Source: Candidatus Polarisedimenticolaceae bacterium
GTDB lineage: Bacteria; Acidobacteriota; Polarisedimenticolia; Polarisedimenticolales; DASRJG01
Direction: 5' to 3'
NCBI GenBank assembly: GCA_036275915.1
Contig: DASUCV010000018.1
Span: 62,001 to 126,000, forward strand
DNA length: 64,000 nucleotides
Shown here: positions 1-7,249 of the stretch, piece after piece
Numbering within the stretch: the stretch's first letter is position 1
Layout of the letters: each line of letters opens with the position of its first letter
Program-made: the position numbers and the translations under genes
The notes under the pieces: model-generated
The model's input: only the letters and a program-made list of their open reading frames with translations
What the model was told of the DNA's origin: nothing
Database searches by the model: none

Positions 1-381
1 GTCGCCGGCGTTCTGCTTGCGACGAGCCTCGCCACGGGTCGTCGCCCCATCACGCGTGCGATTCAACGCTTCAGGAATCAACCAGTCGAGGTCCGCATCT
101 GGGGAGCCCCGCCTCCTGCTTCGTCCGGCGACGCGTTGATTGTGAGCTCCGTGAACGCGCTGGGCGCAGGTGTCCACGTATTCTTCAGCGCCGAAGGGCG
201 TGCACGTATGCATCTCAAGGTGGCTCAACCCACGGAGTTGAACGTCACGTCCGACAGCGTCGTGATTGGAGCTGCAAGGTACGTGCAATGGGAAGGGAAG
301 AAGATGTCTCGCGCCGATTCCGCACCGGCGGTGGCCATCGTGTGTACGCGCGCGGTTCCGTTCCCACCCGCGCCGCATTGA
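1..381 (+). CDS. Uncharacterised protein, 5' end outside window
   Basis: The reading frame is open from the first base and ends at the TGA at 379-381, so this is the last roughly 126 residues of a protein that starts upstream of the window. The first visible residues (VAGVLLATSLATG) look like part of a hydrophobic export signal. The rest has alternating short hydrophobic stretches, as in a small beta-rich periplasmic protein, and ends in a proline-rich tail. I recognise no family. An internal methionine-like start at 136 exists but the frame clearly continues upstream of it. A GIY-YIG gene follows 12 bases later on the same strand. Confidence 0.5.
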   Translation, partial: VAGVLLATSLATGRRPITRAIQRFRNQPVEVRIWGAPPPASSGDALIVSSVNALGAGVHVFFSAEGRARMHLKVAQPTELNVTSDSVVIGAARYVQWEGKKMSRADSAPAVAIVCTRAVPFPPAPH

Positions 382-393
382 TATGATCGTCCG

Positions 394-663
394 GTGAAGG
401 GTTGGTTCGTCTACATCCTCCGGTGTTGCGACGGGACGCTGTACACCGGCACCACCGTCGATGTCGCAAGGCGCTTGGTCGCGCATCAGACCGGCGTCGG
501 TGCGAAGTACACCCGCAGTCGGCTACCAGTCACGCTCGTCTACCACGAGCGTCACCCCAATCGCTCCAGCGCGCTCAGACGGGAGGCGGCGTTGCGGCGG
601 ATGGGACGAGAGGCCAAGCAGACGCTGATCACGCGTCCGGCTGCGCCCGACGCGTATTCTTAA
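394..663 (+). CDS. GIY-YIG domain protein, YhbQ/UPF0213 type
   Basis: An 89-residue single-domain protein that begins with the classic GIY-YIG signature in the form VYILRCCDGTLYTGTT, followed by the conserved Arg of VARRLVAHQ and a TRSRLP segment. Size and order match the stand-alone YhbQ/UPF0213 group, small proteins with a nuclease fold whose cellular role is not settled. The start is a GTG at 394; an overlapping frame at 402 is a shadow. The stop at 661-663 overlaps the stop of the convergent gene on the other strand by four bases. Family assignment is secure; nuclease activity is inferred from the family. Confidence 0.85.
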   Translation: MKGWFVYILRCCDGTLYTGTTVDVARRLVAHQTGVGAKYTRSRLPVTLVYHERHPNRSSALRREAALRRMGREAKQTLITRPAAPDAYS

Positions 664-1340
664 GTGCGCGACCGTAACGGCAAACCGAGCGCCGCGCGGA
701 GCTGATTGAAGTCGTAGTCAGGAGCTCGTGGGCGGTCGCTGCCTTGGCTCTCCTCGAAGGCGGTCAGCAATGCCTCGACACGCTGTCGACCGTCTTCGGT
801 TTGCAGGGCCGTTCGCGGCGTCTGTCCGTCCAATGCCGGAAGAGGAGCGTCCGGCCACGTCGCGTAATGTGTCGCATTCATCTCCGCGATCGCCGCGCGA
901 ACTTCAGCGGGGTCTTGCACTGCGTGTTCGCGTTTACGCGCCGACCGGTCAAGTGTCGAGTCCGGGCGCGTCGGTGATTCGTGCGCCGCATCGTCGGGCG
1001 AATTCTGATCATTCGGAGCAAGCGTGTCGAGCTCAGGCACGATGCTCGCGATCTCAGCGGTGGTCCCAGAGTGACTCTTGTGGCGAACGCGGCGGCGTTG
1101 CTCGACGGGAACGGGCACGCTCGGGCGGACCACGGCGCGATCTCCACGCCGCGCAGGGCGCCGCGGAGCCGGGTCATCCGTGTGTTCAAGTTGGACCATG
1201 GCGCTCAAGAACTTTCTTGTTCCATGGTCGTCGAACACAATAGTCGTGTACTGGTCATTGGCGTCCTTGATCGTTCCCAACCCGTAGGTGGGATTGTTGA
1301 CACGATGACCTTCGGAAAAGGGACTAGGGGCCTTTGGCAT
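660..1340 (-). CDS. Tudor/CarD-like N-terminus with antitoxin-like C-terminus, unknown function
   Basis: A 226-residue protein. Residues 8-50 (FSEGHRVNNPTYGLGTI, then VFDDHGTRKFLSAMVQLE) resemble the small beta-barrel found at the C-terminus of UvrD/PcrA helicases and in CarD-type RNA polymerase binders. The middle, roughly 55-150, is charged and probably disordered. The C-terminus carries WPDAPLPALDGQTPRTALQ followed by GRQRVEALLTAFE, a pattern that resembles the toxin-binding half of Xre/MbcA/ParS antitoxins. Both resemblances are by eye. No partner toxin gene is next to it, so an antitoxin role is not supported by context. It converges with the GIY-YIG gene. Confidence 0.6.
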   Translation of the reverse strand: MPKAPSPFSEGHRVNNPTYGLGTIKDANDQYTTIVFDDHGTRKFLSAMVQLEHTDDPAPRRPARRGDRAVVRPSVPVPVEQRRRVRHKSHSGTTAEIASIVPELDTLAPNDQNSPDDAAHESPTRPDSTLDRSARKREHAVQDPAEVRAAIAEMNATHYATWPDAPLPALDGQTPRTALQTEDGRQRVEALLTAFEESQGSDRPRAPDYDFNQLRAALGLPLRSRT

Positions 1341-1513
1341 TTAGGGCCTTAGAGGGAAGCGTGGAAAGTTGCTTCTCGCTTCCCGTTGCGAGGATAGCCC
1401 CTCTAGCGACATCTCGCACGCCCAAGGGCGGCATCATACGCGTCAAAGCCCAGGTCTCCCGCTGGCGAGGTGCGCACTCGCCGCGACGCCGGAGGGCGGC
1501 GGGGTGACCCAGT

Positions 1514-1789
1514 CTAGATCTGACGGCCGGTGGCCTCGTCGAAGTCGGCCAAAGTGAAGGTGGTCAGCGCGATGATCTTGGCCTTCGCGCGGAAAGGTGG
1601 CGGCAGCACCAGCTGCGCTTCTTCCTTGCTGTCCGCGTCGATGACGACCCACCCGCTGTGCACGCCGTCCTTGCATCCCCAGTCGGCCTGCGTCAGGAAG
1701 TGCGAGCCGGACTTCAGTGCCAACCTGACGAAGGTGACGCACGCCCTTCCGTCGGCCTCGTGTGGGAATTCGATAAGGAATCTCGCCAT
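1514..1789 (-). CDS. Small conserved cytosolic protein, ferredoxin-fold-like
   Basis: A 91-residue protein beginning MARFLIEFPHEADG. Its alternating strand-helix pattern and conserved-looking core GSHFLTQADWGCKDG with VIDADSKEEAQ resemble small muconolactone-isomerase-like or dimeric alpha-beta barrel proteins seen in environmental bacteria. There is no export signal. I chose the ATG at 1789 over an upstream in-frame ATG at 1828 because the protein core begins there and an AGGAG lies upstream, although about 15 bases away, which is longer than ideal. The neighbouring cupin gene diverges from it. The function is unknown. Confidence 0.6.
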   Translation of the reverse strand: MARFLIEFPHEADGRACVTFVRLALKSGSHFLTQADWGCKDGVHSGWVVIDADSKEEAQLVLPPPFRAKAKIIALTTFTLADFDEATGRQI

Positions 1790-1974
1790 CGACGTGACTT
1801 TGTACTCCTGGGGGAGCGGATAGGGCAAGAGTTTTCCTCAGGGCTCACCATGGCGTTGGTCGCGCAACGCCTCTCCCGATACGCGCCTGGGACCAACCGG
1901 AACAGATCCTTCGAGGCACGGTATCCGGCACCGTCAAGCCGACCTAAGATAGGCCTCCGCTCAAGGAGGCTTTC

Positions 1975-2442
1975 ATGCGCATAAAGACGCTTGGGATTGG
2001 TCTCGCTTTCGTCGCCACCGCCGCACTGGGATTCGCCGCCGGCGCCACCGCCAAAAAACAGGGCGTGATGTGGGCCGCCTCCGAGGAGAAGTGGGTGCCG
2101 CTGACCAAGGACAGTCCGCTGTCGAAGGTCGCGTTGTGGGGCGACCGCGACACGGGTTCCGACTACGGGATGCTGCTCAAGCTCCCCGCGGGCGCGCACG
2201 CCGGGATCCACGCCCACACGTCCGACTACTACGCGATCGCGGTCCAGGGCAACTGGGTCCACACCTTCGAGGGCGGACAGCCGAAGGAGCTCACGCCGGG
2301 CAGCTACGTCTTCCAACCGGGCAAGCAGATGCACGACGACGAGTGCAAGGGGACGACGGACTGCATCATCTTCGTCCACCAGCACGGCAAGGGTGACTTC
2401 ATCGCCGCGGCGCCCGCCGCCGGCGCGCCCGCCAAGAAATAG
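1975..2442 (+). CDS. Exported cupin-domain protein
   Basis: 155 residues with a clear signal peptide (MRIKTLGIGLAFVATAALGFAAG, cleavage near residue 27). The mature part is a single cupin barrel. Motif 1 is present as HAHTSDYYAIAVQGNW and motif 2 is around PGSYVFQPGKQMHDDECKG, giving candidate metal ligands His-x-His near residue 79 and a later His. This resembles the ChrR-like or DUF4437 cupins, which bind a metal and may act on small molecules in the periplasm. It ends in an Ala/Pro/Lys tail. An upstream AGGAGG (cAAGGAGGcttt) supports the start at 1975. The substrate cannot be read from the sequence. Confidence 0.8.
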   Translation: MRIKTLGIGLAFVATAALGFAAGATAKKQGVMWAASEEKWVPLTKDSPLSKVALWGDRDTGSDYGMLLKLPAGAHAGIHAHTSDYYAIAVQGNWVHTFEGGQPKELTPGSYVFQPGKQMHDDECKGTTDCIIFVHQHGKGDFIAAAPAAGAPAKK

Positions 2443-2497
2443 AAACCCACGAGCGGTGGCGTTCGTCGAGACCGTCGCGCCCGGCCGAGAGTATGAG

Positions 2498-3109
2498 ATG
2501 AAGGTCTACCGCAATGTCGAGCGCGTCCTCGAAACGCCCCGGGATCATCCTTGGGACACAGCGATCGACAATGCCGACGAGCGGTACTACGACTTCAAAG
2601 AACACTCGGACTTGATCGCGGAAGTCCTCGAAGACTTCAAGCCGTGGTCCCGCTACCCCGCGATCGCGACCTTTTACGAGTTGCTTCGCTGGATCAATGG
2701 TCCCGAGTCCCTCGTGGAGTCAAACGACTGCGCGTTCCGAGGACCTCGAGCAAATGAATCCCGTGAATTTCCCAAGGCACGCGAGTGTACTGGGAGACTC
2801 ATGATCCTCATGCGACGCCTGGAGATGAATGTGACCTATCCAGTCGTCGCCGACCTCGAGGAACGCGTGCTCGTGGAGCTCCAGAGTCTCGACACCGATT
2901 TCGAGTGGGGTGCCGTAGGGACCACGTTAGCGAAAGTCGGCTACCACACCCTTCCCTTTGCCCCTGAAGGCTTCCAGCTCTGTATCTCGTTTTGGGCTTG
3001 GGGTGATACCGACGACGACGCGATGTCAAGTCTGGACCGGACGTTCAGCAACCTCGATCGCGCATTACGGTTGCTTTGCCGACATGCTCCAAGAATGGGA
3101 GAGAGCTGA
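2498..3109 (+). CDS. Uncharacterised soluble protein
   Basis: 203 residues beginning MKVYRNVERVLETPRDHPW. It is rich in acidic and aromatic residues, with no signal peptide or membrane segment, and looks like a compact alpha/beta protein (conserved-looking blocks DERYYDFKEHSDLIAEVLEDF and FQLCISFWAWGDTDDD). I do not recognise a family. The start is uncertain: a GTG at 2456 would add 14 residues, and an ATG at 2393 would overlap the cupin gene. It is 55 bases downstream of the cupin gene and could be co-transcribed with it. Confidence 0.55.
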   Translation: MKVYRNVERVLETPRDHPWDTAIDNADERYYDFKEHSDLIAEVLEDFKPWSRYPAIATFYELLRWINGPESLVESNDCAFRGPRANESREFPKARECTGRLMILMRRLEMNVTYPVVADLEERVLVELQSLDTDFEWGAVGTTLAKVGYHTLPFAPEGFQLCISFWAWGDTDDDAMSSLDRTFSNLDRALRLLCRHAPRMGES

Positions 3110-3221
3110 TTCCACTCCGCGCGTGGGATAGGGTCTGCACGCGCGGCAAGCAGGGTGGCCGAAGCGCGGCCACGTCGATCGGGTGTAGGCTCTCCGCCTC
3201 CCCGAACCAGGAGGAATCCCT

Positions 3222-3674
3222 ATGCATCATTCCAATGCCATTGCGCGAGCGGCCGGACTGGCGATCGTCCACGCGGCCCTCGTTCCGCTCCTGGCGGCTG
3301 AATGTCCGCCGGCGGTGAAGGCGGCCGTGGAGAAGGCGCACGCCGGCGCGACCATCGCGTCCTGCAAGCAGGAGCGGGAGAACGGTAAGACCCAATTCGA
3401 AGTCACGCTCGCGGCAACGACCGGGAAGGGGATGTCGCTCGACGTCAGTCCAGACGGGACCATCCTCTTGACCGAACAATACGTTGCACTGAGTGACGTC
3501 CCGCCCGCGGTCATGAAGGCTTTCGCTGCGAAATACGGCGCCGCGAATCCGACCCGGGCCGAGATGCAGACCGCCGCCGACGGGAAGGTGACTTACGAAC
3601 TCGCGTTCGCCGCCGGCACCAAGAAGAAGGAAGCAACGTTCGGCTCCGATGGCACCTTCGTCGAAGAGGAGTAA
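3222..3674 (+). CDS. Periplasmic PepSY-like protein
   Basis: 150 residues with an N-terminal hydrophobic export signal ending around AALVPLLAAECP. The mature part has two similar halves of the type PPAVKAAVEKAHAGA and PPAVMKAFAAKYGAA, each followed by an extended strand with a conserved Tyr/Phe and a short turn. This is the pattern of small PepSY-like or DUF2874 periplasmic proteins, which often inhibit or sense partners in the envelope. A strong AGGAGG lies 7 bases before the ATG. The next gene starts 3 bases after its stop, so the two form an operon. Confidence 0.7.
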   Translation: MHHSNAIARAAGLAIVHAALVPLLAAECPPAVKAAVEKAHAGATIASCKQERENGKTQFEVTLAATTGKGMSLDVSPDGTILLTEQYVALSDVPPAVMKAFAAKYGAANPTRAEMQTAADGKVTYELAFAAGTKKKEATFGSDGTFVEEE

Positions 3675-3677
3675 GAG

Positions 3678-4802
3678 ATGTCTCGATGCCTGTGTCCCAC
3701 CATCGTCATGAGCTTCGGTGTGCTGATCGCGTCCACCGCCATAGTCGCAGAGGCCGCTGAGCCCGCGGCGGTTCCGCCGGCCGCGACCGAGGCTGCCAAG
3801 CCGACCCCGGCAGCGGCCATCGCTCCAACGCCGGCCGTCGCAAGCTCCGAACTCACGCTTCTCGCGTTGCCGGGCGCGCCCGCAGACGGCGTCATGCTCG
3901 ATTACCTGACCGTCGACCGTGGCAGGAATCGTGTCTGGGTTCCCGCAGGAGGGACCGGCAACGCGGTTGTCATCGACACGAAGACCAAAGACGTCCGGAC
4001 GGTGGAGAAGTTCGCGACCAAGGAGGTCGAGCGCCGTGGGCAAAAGCGGATGGTGGGGCTCAGCTCGGCGACGGTCGGTGACGGCGTCGTCTATGTCGGC
4101 AACCGTGCCGACTCCAGCATTTGCGCCGTGGACGCGAAAACACTCGAACGCCGCGACTGCGTGACGCTCACGGGGTCGCCCGACGGCTTGGCGTACATCG
4201 CGCGCACGAAAGAAGTCTGGGTCACCACGCCACATGACCAGGCGATCGTGGTCCTGGATGTCTCCAAGCCTGGAACGCCGAAGGTGTCCGGCACCTTCAA
4301 GTTGGAAGGCGATCCGGAAGGCTACGCCGTGGATGACGTCCACGGGCTCTTCTACACGAACCTCGAAGACAAGGACCGGACTCTCAAGATCGATGTCGCG
4401 ACGCGCAAGGTGACGGCGACGTGGATGCCCGCCTGCGGAGAAGACGGTCCGAAGGGGCTCGCCATCGAACCCAAGGGCCAGCTCTTGATGGTCGCTTGCC
4501 CGGAGCACGTCGAGGTCCTGGACGCTGGTAAGGACGGTGCCATCCTTTCGAAGCTCGACACCGGTGAAGGCGTCGACAATATCGATTACCTGCCCGCGAA
4601 GCGCGCGTTGTACGTCGCGGCCGGTCGTGCGGCGAAGCTCACCGTCGCTCGCATCGATGAGAAAGGTGTTCTTCAGAGCGCCGCCATGGTCACGACCGCG
4701 ACGGGTGCCAGAAACGCCGTCGTCAGCGAGGACGGCACGGCCTACGTCGCGGACGGACGCGAAGGGAAGATCTTGGTCGTTCGACCAGCGCACGGTATTT
4801 GA
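3678..4802 (+). CDS. Exported YVTN/YncE-type beta-propeller
   Basis: 374 residues with a signal peptide (about residues 1-26) followed by an Ala/Pro-rich linker to about residue 55. The remainder consists of repeated 40-45 residue blades of the type GDGVVYVGNRADSSICAVDAKT, AYIARTKEVWVTTPHDQAIV and YVADGREGKILVV, typical of YVTN/YncE beta-propellers that sit in the periplasm or at the surface and bind small ligands or proteins. No catalytic residues are apparent. It starts 3 bases after the PepSY-like gene, so co-transcription is very likely. The ligand is unknown. Confidence 0.75.
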   Translation: MSRCLCPTIVMSFGVLIASTAIVAEAAEPAAVPPAATEAAKPTPAAAIAPTPAVASSELTLLALPGAPADGVMLDYLTVDRGRNRVWVPAGGTGNAVVIDTKTKDVRTVEKFATKEVERRGQKRMVGLSSATVGDGVVYVGNRADSSICAVDAKTLERRDCVTLTGSPDGLAYIARTKEVWVTTPHDQAIVVLDVSKPGTPKVSGTFKLEGDPEGYAVDDVHGLFYTNLEDKDRTLKIDVATRKVTATWMPACGEDGPKGLAIEPKGQLLMVACPEHVEVLDAGKDGAILSKLDTGEGVDNIDYLPAKRALYVAAGRAAKLTVARIDEKGVLQSAAMVTTATGARNAVVSEDGTAYVADGREGKILVVRPAHGI

Positions 4803-4875
4803 CGTGCACGGCAGCGGAACGCAATCGCAAGTTCCTGAGCACGCCCGAGGAGTGGCCTCTCGCGGGGAGGTCAAC

Positions 4876-5076
4876 GTGGACTTGACGAGGGAGCAATACG
4901 CCAGTGCGAAGATCTGCCCGTGGTGTCAGGAGACCCATCGGTGCGCGACGTGCAGCGGATCCGGCAAGCGCGTCCGGAAGACACGCTTCCTCCACCGCAT
5001 TCGAACGTCCGCTTGCGTGGCTTGTGAAGGCACCGGTGTGTGCCAACTCTGCAGACGTCGAGACACGCGACCGTGA
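4876..5076 (+). CDS. Small DnaJ-type zinc-ribbon protein
   Basis: A 66-residue basic protein with four cysteine pairs: CPWC, CATCSGSGK, CVACEGTG and CQLC. The CxxCxGxG pattern is that of the DnaJ cysteine-rich zinc-binding domain, here as a free-standing mini-protein with two predicted zinc sites. The GTG start at 4876 has a GGGGAGG 5 bases upstream; an earlier in-frame GTG at 4804, right after the propeller stop, is a possible longer start. It lies 73 bases downstream of the propeller gene. Such ribbons often bind partner proteins or RNA, but the function here is unknown. Confidence 0.6.
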   Translation: MDLTREQYASAKICPWCQETHRCATCSGSGKRVRKTRFLHRIRTSACVACEGTGVCQLCRRRDTRP

Positions 5077-5108
5077 GTCCGCTTCATTCGGCGTGAGCCT
5101 CGCTGTAA

Positions 5109-5226
5109 TTAGCGGCATCTGTGGGGCTGTGGTTGCGCTCGATACCACGACGGGCACCGAACTCTGGCGGACGAGCTCAAGGGGAGCGATTTCGTGAACG
5201 TCACGCTTCTCGGCGGCAACGTCTAG
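5109..5226 (+). pseudogene. Remnant of a PQQ-type beta-propeller blade, frameshifted
   Basis: Reading from about 5133 gives VVALDTTTGTELWRTS, a textbook PQQ-propeller blade start (ALD..TG.ElWRT), then the frame stops at a TGA. Shifting by one base in the middle continues sensibly as DELKGSDFVNVTLLGGNV and ends at a TAG at 5224-5226. The two halves join as one blade if a single base is restored. No start codon, ribosome site or further blades are visible, so this looks like a decayed fragment. Confidence 0.45.
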
Positions 5227-5274
5227 GCGGCGACAAAGGGCCAACAATGGGACCGGACGTGTTAGGCTTCGCGC

Positions 5275-5595
5275 ATGCCCCGCCGCTCCTCATTGAAACG
5301 CTCACTCACCGCCATCGAGCGCGCCTTTGCCGACCTCGAGCGCCAGCTCGCGCGGCTCACGAAGCGAGCTCGCCAAGCCGCCCGCTCCGCCGCTCGCTCC
5401 GCGAAGCCCGGAGCACGTAACCGCCGCACCCTCCGCCTCACGCCCAAGCGCCGCGCCCAGCTCAAGCTCCAGGGCGCCTACATGGGCTACATGCGGCCGC
5501 TGAAGCCGGCGCAGAAGGCGCGGGTCAAGGCTGTGAAGGAGAAGAGGGGATTCGAAGCGGCGATACGAGTCGCGAAGCGGCTGGCCACGCGCTGA
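5275..5595 (+). CDS. Small very basic protein, possibly nucleic-acid binding
   Basis: 106 residues, extremely rich in Arg, Lys and Ala. The N-terminal half (ERAFADLERQLARLTKRARQ) is likely a coiled coil, followed by a flexible basic segment. The C-terminal half has the conserved-looking run LKLQGAYMGYMRPLKPAQKA followed by an Ala/Lys helix. I take it to be a small DNA- or RNA-binding protein by composition only. A truncated second copy of the C-terminal part occurs about 700 bases downstream (6230-6334), with the glutaredoxin-BolA pair in between. Confidence 0.6.
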   Translation: MPRRSSLKRSLTAIERAFADLERQLARLTKRARQAARSAARSAKPGARNRRTLRLTPKRRAQLKLQGAYMGYMRPLKPAQKARVKAVKEKRGFEAAIRVAKRLATR

Positions 5596-5622
5596 AGCGT
5601 TTGGCGCCGCCGACGGATGCCG

Positions 5623-5871
5623 TCAGCCTCGCGATCCAGGAACCGACGTCTTGATCTGGAGTGCGTGAATCTCCTGGCTGAGCGGGGCCATCTTGTGTCT
5701 CAGCGCGGCGTGGATCATCTGGTGTTGGACGATGAGCCCCTTGCCCGCAAATTGCGGTGCGGCCACGATGACGGAGAGATGATCGCCGCCGCCCGTGAGG
5801 TCGGTGACGACGACGTCGGAACCAGGCAGCGCCTGCTCGATGAGGGACTTGACCTCCTCCAGACTTGCCAT
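5623..5871 (-). CDS. BolA family protein
   Basis: 82 residues spanning the complete BolA fold: an N-terminal helix with SLEEVKSLIEQALPGSDVVV, the loop TGGGDHLSVIVAAPQFAGK and the invariant QHQMIHAALRHKM segment with the conserved His near residue 52. BolA proteins bind a [2Fe-2S] cluster together with monothiol glutaredoxins and take part in iron-sulfur handling or iron sensing. Here the start codon directly abuts the stop codon of a CGFS glutaredoxin gene on the same strand, exactly the partnership known from the family, so the two are certainly co-transcribed. Confidence 0.93.
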   Translation of the reverse strand: MASLEEVKSLIEQALPGSDVVVTDLTGGGDHLSVIVAAPQFAGKGLIVQHQMIHAALRHKMAPLSQEIHALQIKTSVPGSRG

Positions 5872-6201
5872 TTACTTGATCGCTTCCGCAACCAACCTGT
5901 CGAACTCGCCGGAGGCCTTCATTTCGCGGACGATGTCGCAGCCGCCGATGAGCTTGCCGCCAACGAACACCTGGGGCAGCGTCGGCCACTCTGTATGAGC
6001 CGAGAGCACATGCCGGAATCTGGCGTCCGCGATCGCGTCGACGCCCACGTAGGGAACGTTCATCTTGTTGAGGATGTCCACGACCGCGGCCGAGAAGCCA
6101 CACTTCGGCTGGGCCGGCGTGCCTTTCATGAAGACCGCGATCTTGTTCTTCTCAATGGCATCCTTGATGGTCACGAGCATCTGTTCTTCCGTGAGACCCA
6201 T
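5872..6201 (-). CDS. grxD: Monothiol glutaredoxin (Grx4/GrxD type)
   Basis: 109 residues with a complete monothiol glutaredoxin: KGTPAQPKCGFS with the single active-site Cys34 of the CGFS motif, then the cis-Pro region TEWPTLPQVFV and GGCDIV near the C-terminus, which bind glutathione. Such proteins assemble and transfer [2Fe-2S] clusters with bound glutathione. The ATG at 6201 is preceded by GGAGG; longer frames upstream are spurious. The gene is followed without a gap by bolA, giving the classic Grx4-BolA iron-sulfur module. Confidence 0.95.
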   Translation of the reverse strand: MGLTEEQMLVTIKDAIEKNKIAVFMKGTPAQPKCGFSAAVVDILNKMNVPYVGVDAIADARFRHVLSAHTEWPTLPQVFVGGKLIGGCDIVREMKASGEFDRLVAEAIK

Positions 6202-6229
6202 GGCGGAACCTCCTTCGCTAGGAAAGCAC

Positions 6230-6334
6230 TTCAGGTTACCACTTGGGCCCAGGCAACAGACGCGAGTCAGGGCGGTCAAGGAGACCCGGAGGATCGAGGC
6301 GGGGATTAGATTGGCGAAACGACTCGCGCGCTAG
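6230..6334 (+). pseudogene. Truncated copy of the small basic protein at 5275-5595
   Basis: Read in the frame that ends at the TAG at 6332-6334, this stretch encodes RLPLGPRQQTRVRAVKETRR followed by IEAGIRLAKRLAR. It aligns without gaps to the end of the upstream basic protein (RPLKPAQKARVKAVKEKRG and then FEAAIRVAKRLATR). The N-terminal two-thirds are missing and replaced by the start region of grxD on the other strand. It has no start codon or ribosome site of its own, so it is a remnant of a tandem duplication. Confidence 0.6.
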
Positions 6335-6390
6335 GGCGATCGCGTGCGGTAGCAAGCCGGCATCACTCTGGAAGACGGCCGTCGTTCCGC

Positions 6391-7086
6391 TTATTCGCCG
6401 CTCGGCATATGGAGGTACATGGATTGCAAACCGAGCCGACCCGGACCGGTGAACCGGTTCATGATGAGGTTCATGCTGGACAGCATCCCAGTGGCGAGCC
6501 GCTGCATGTTCGTCTCCATCCCGACACCGGGGTCCTTGTACAACCAGCCTCCCGGCTCTACGTCGATCTGTTCGCCCGGAGCGAGGATCTTCTCGAAGAC
6601 GTTGCCGTAACCATGAAGCCAGAGGATGCCGTCGCCGTGAGCGCCGTGGAATTTGTCGATGAAAAACCCGGTTCCGCCGAAGAGCATGTTCGCGACACCC
6701 TTCACGCGCTCGAAGGTGTAGTCGACGTTGCCTGTCGCGGCGAGGAACTGGTGCTCGCGGACATGCACCCCCTCCCCTTGCTTGAGGTGAAGGGCGAAAA
6801 TGTGGCCTGCTCCGTCGCGACTGAATGCAATCTGGCCGCGCCCGGTAGCCTCCGTCACGAAGACCTGCATCCCGGCCATCATCCGTTTGAGCGCGCCCTT
6901 CATCGGTCTGATGCTGATCTCAACGGTCGGATGCTTCCACAGCAGAATGTGATGCTCAAAGTAGACTGGTACTTCTGAATTGAGCTCCACGGTCAACGCT
7001 GGCACCAGTTCGCCTTCGACGTGATACGTCACCCCCGCGAAGTTCTCGTCCTTGGCAGTTGTGGCTCGCAATGCCGGTCGTTCCAT
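6391..7086 (-). CDS. AIM24 family protein
   Basis: 231 residues with the glycine-rich double-stranded beta-helix pattern of the AIM24/TIGR00266 family: an early LNSEVPVYFEHHILLWKHP, a central ATGRGQIAFSRDGAGHIFAL, then GTGFFIDKFHGAHGDGILWLHGYG written in parts along the middle, and a C-terminal LGLQSMYLHM segment. These proteins are found in bacteria and mitochondria; the bacterial role is unsettled. There is no export signal. The ATG at 7086 follows AGGGGGCGACGC. It is divergent from the glycosyltransferase gene with about 160 bases between the starts. Confidence 0.85.
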   Translation of the reverse strand: MERPALRATTAKDENFAGVTYHVEGELVPALTVELNSEVPVYFEHHILLWKHPTVEISIRPMKGALKRMMAGMQVFVTEATGRGQIAFSRDGAGHIFALHLKQGEGVHVREHQFLAATGNVDYTFERVKGVANMLFGGTGFFIDKFHGAHGDGILWLHGYGNVFEKILAPGEQIDVEPGGWLYKDPGVGMETNMQRLATGMLSSMNLIMNRFTGPGRLGLQSMYLHMPSGE

Positions 7087-7249
7087 GCGTCGCCCCCTCC
7101 CTTTCGTTGTCGTTCTTGCTTCCGAGCGGAGAGCTTATCCCCGATCGGGTTGGGGAGCTGGGCATTCAGGGGCCCGCGCGAGCGCCTGCACTCTGGGCAG
7201 GGTGGGTAGTTTCCGGCGGCGCGAGGTGAAAGAGGTATCTAATGGCCTG

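Noticed and set aside
1354-1384. Inverted repeat GGGAAGCG / CGCTTCCC with a 15-base loop
   Set aside because: The loop is long, there is no T-run, and it could arise by chance in GC-rich sequence; not called as a terminator.
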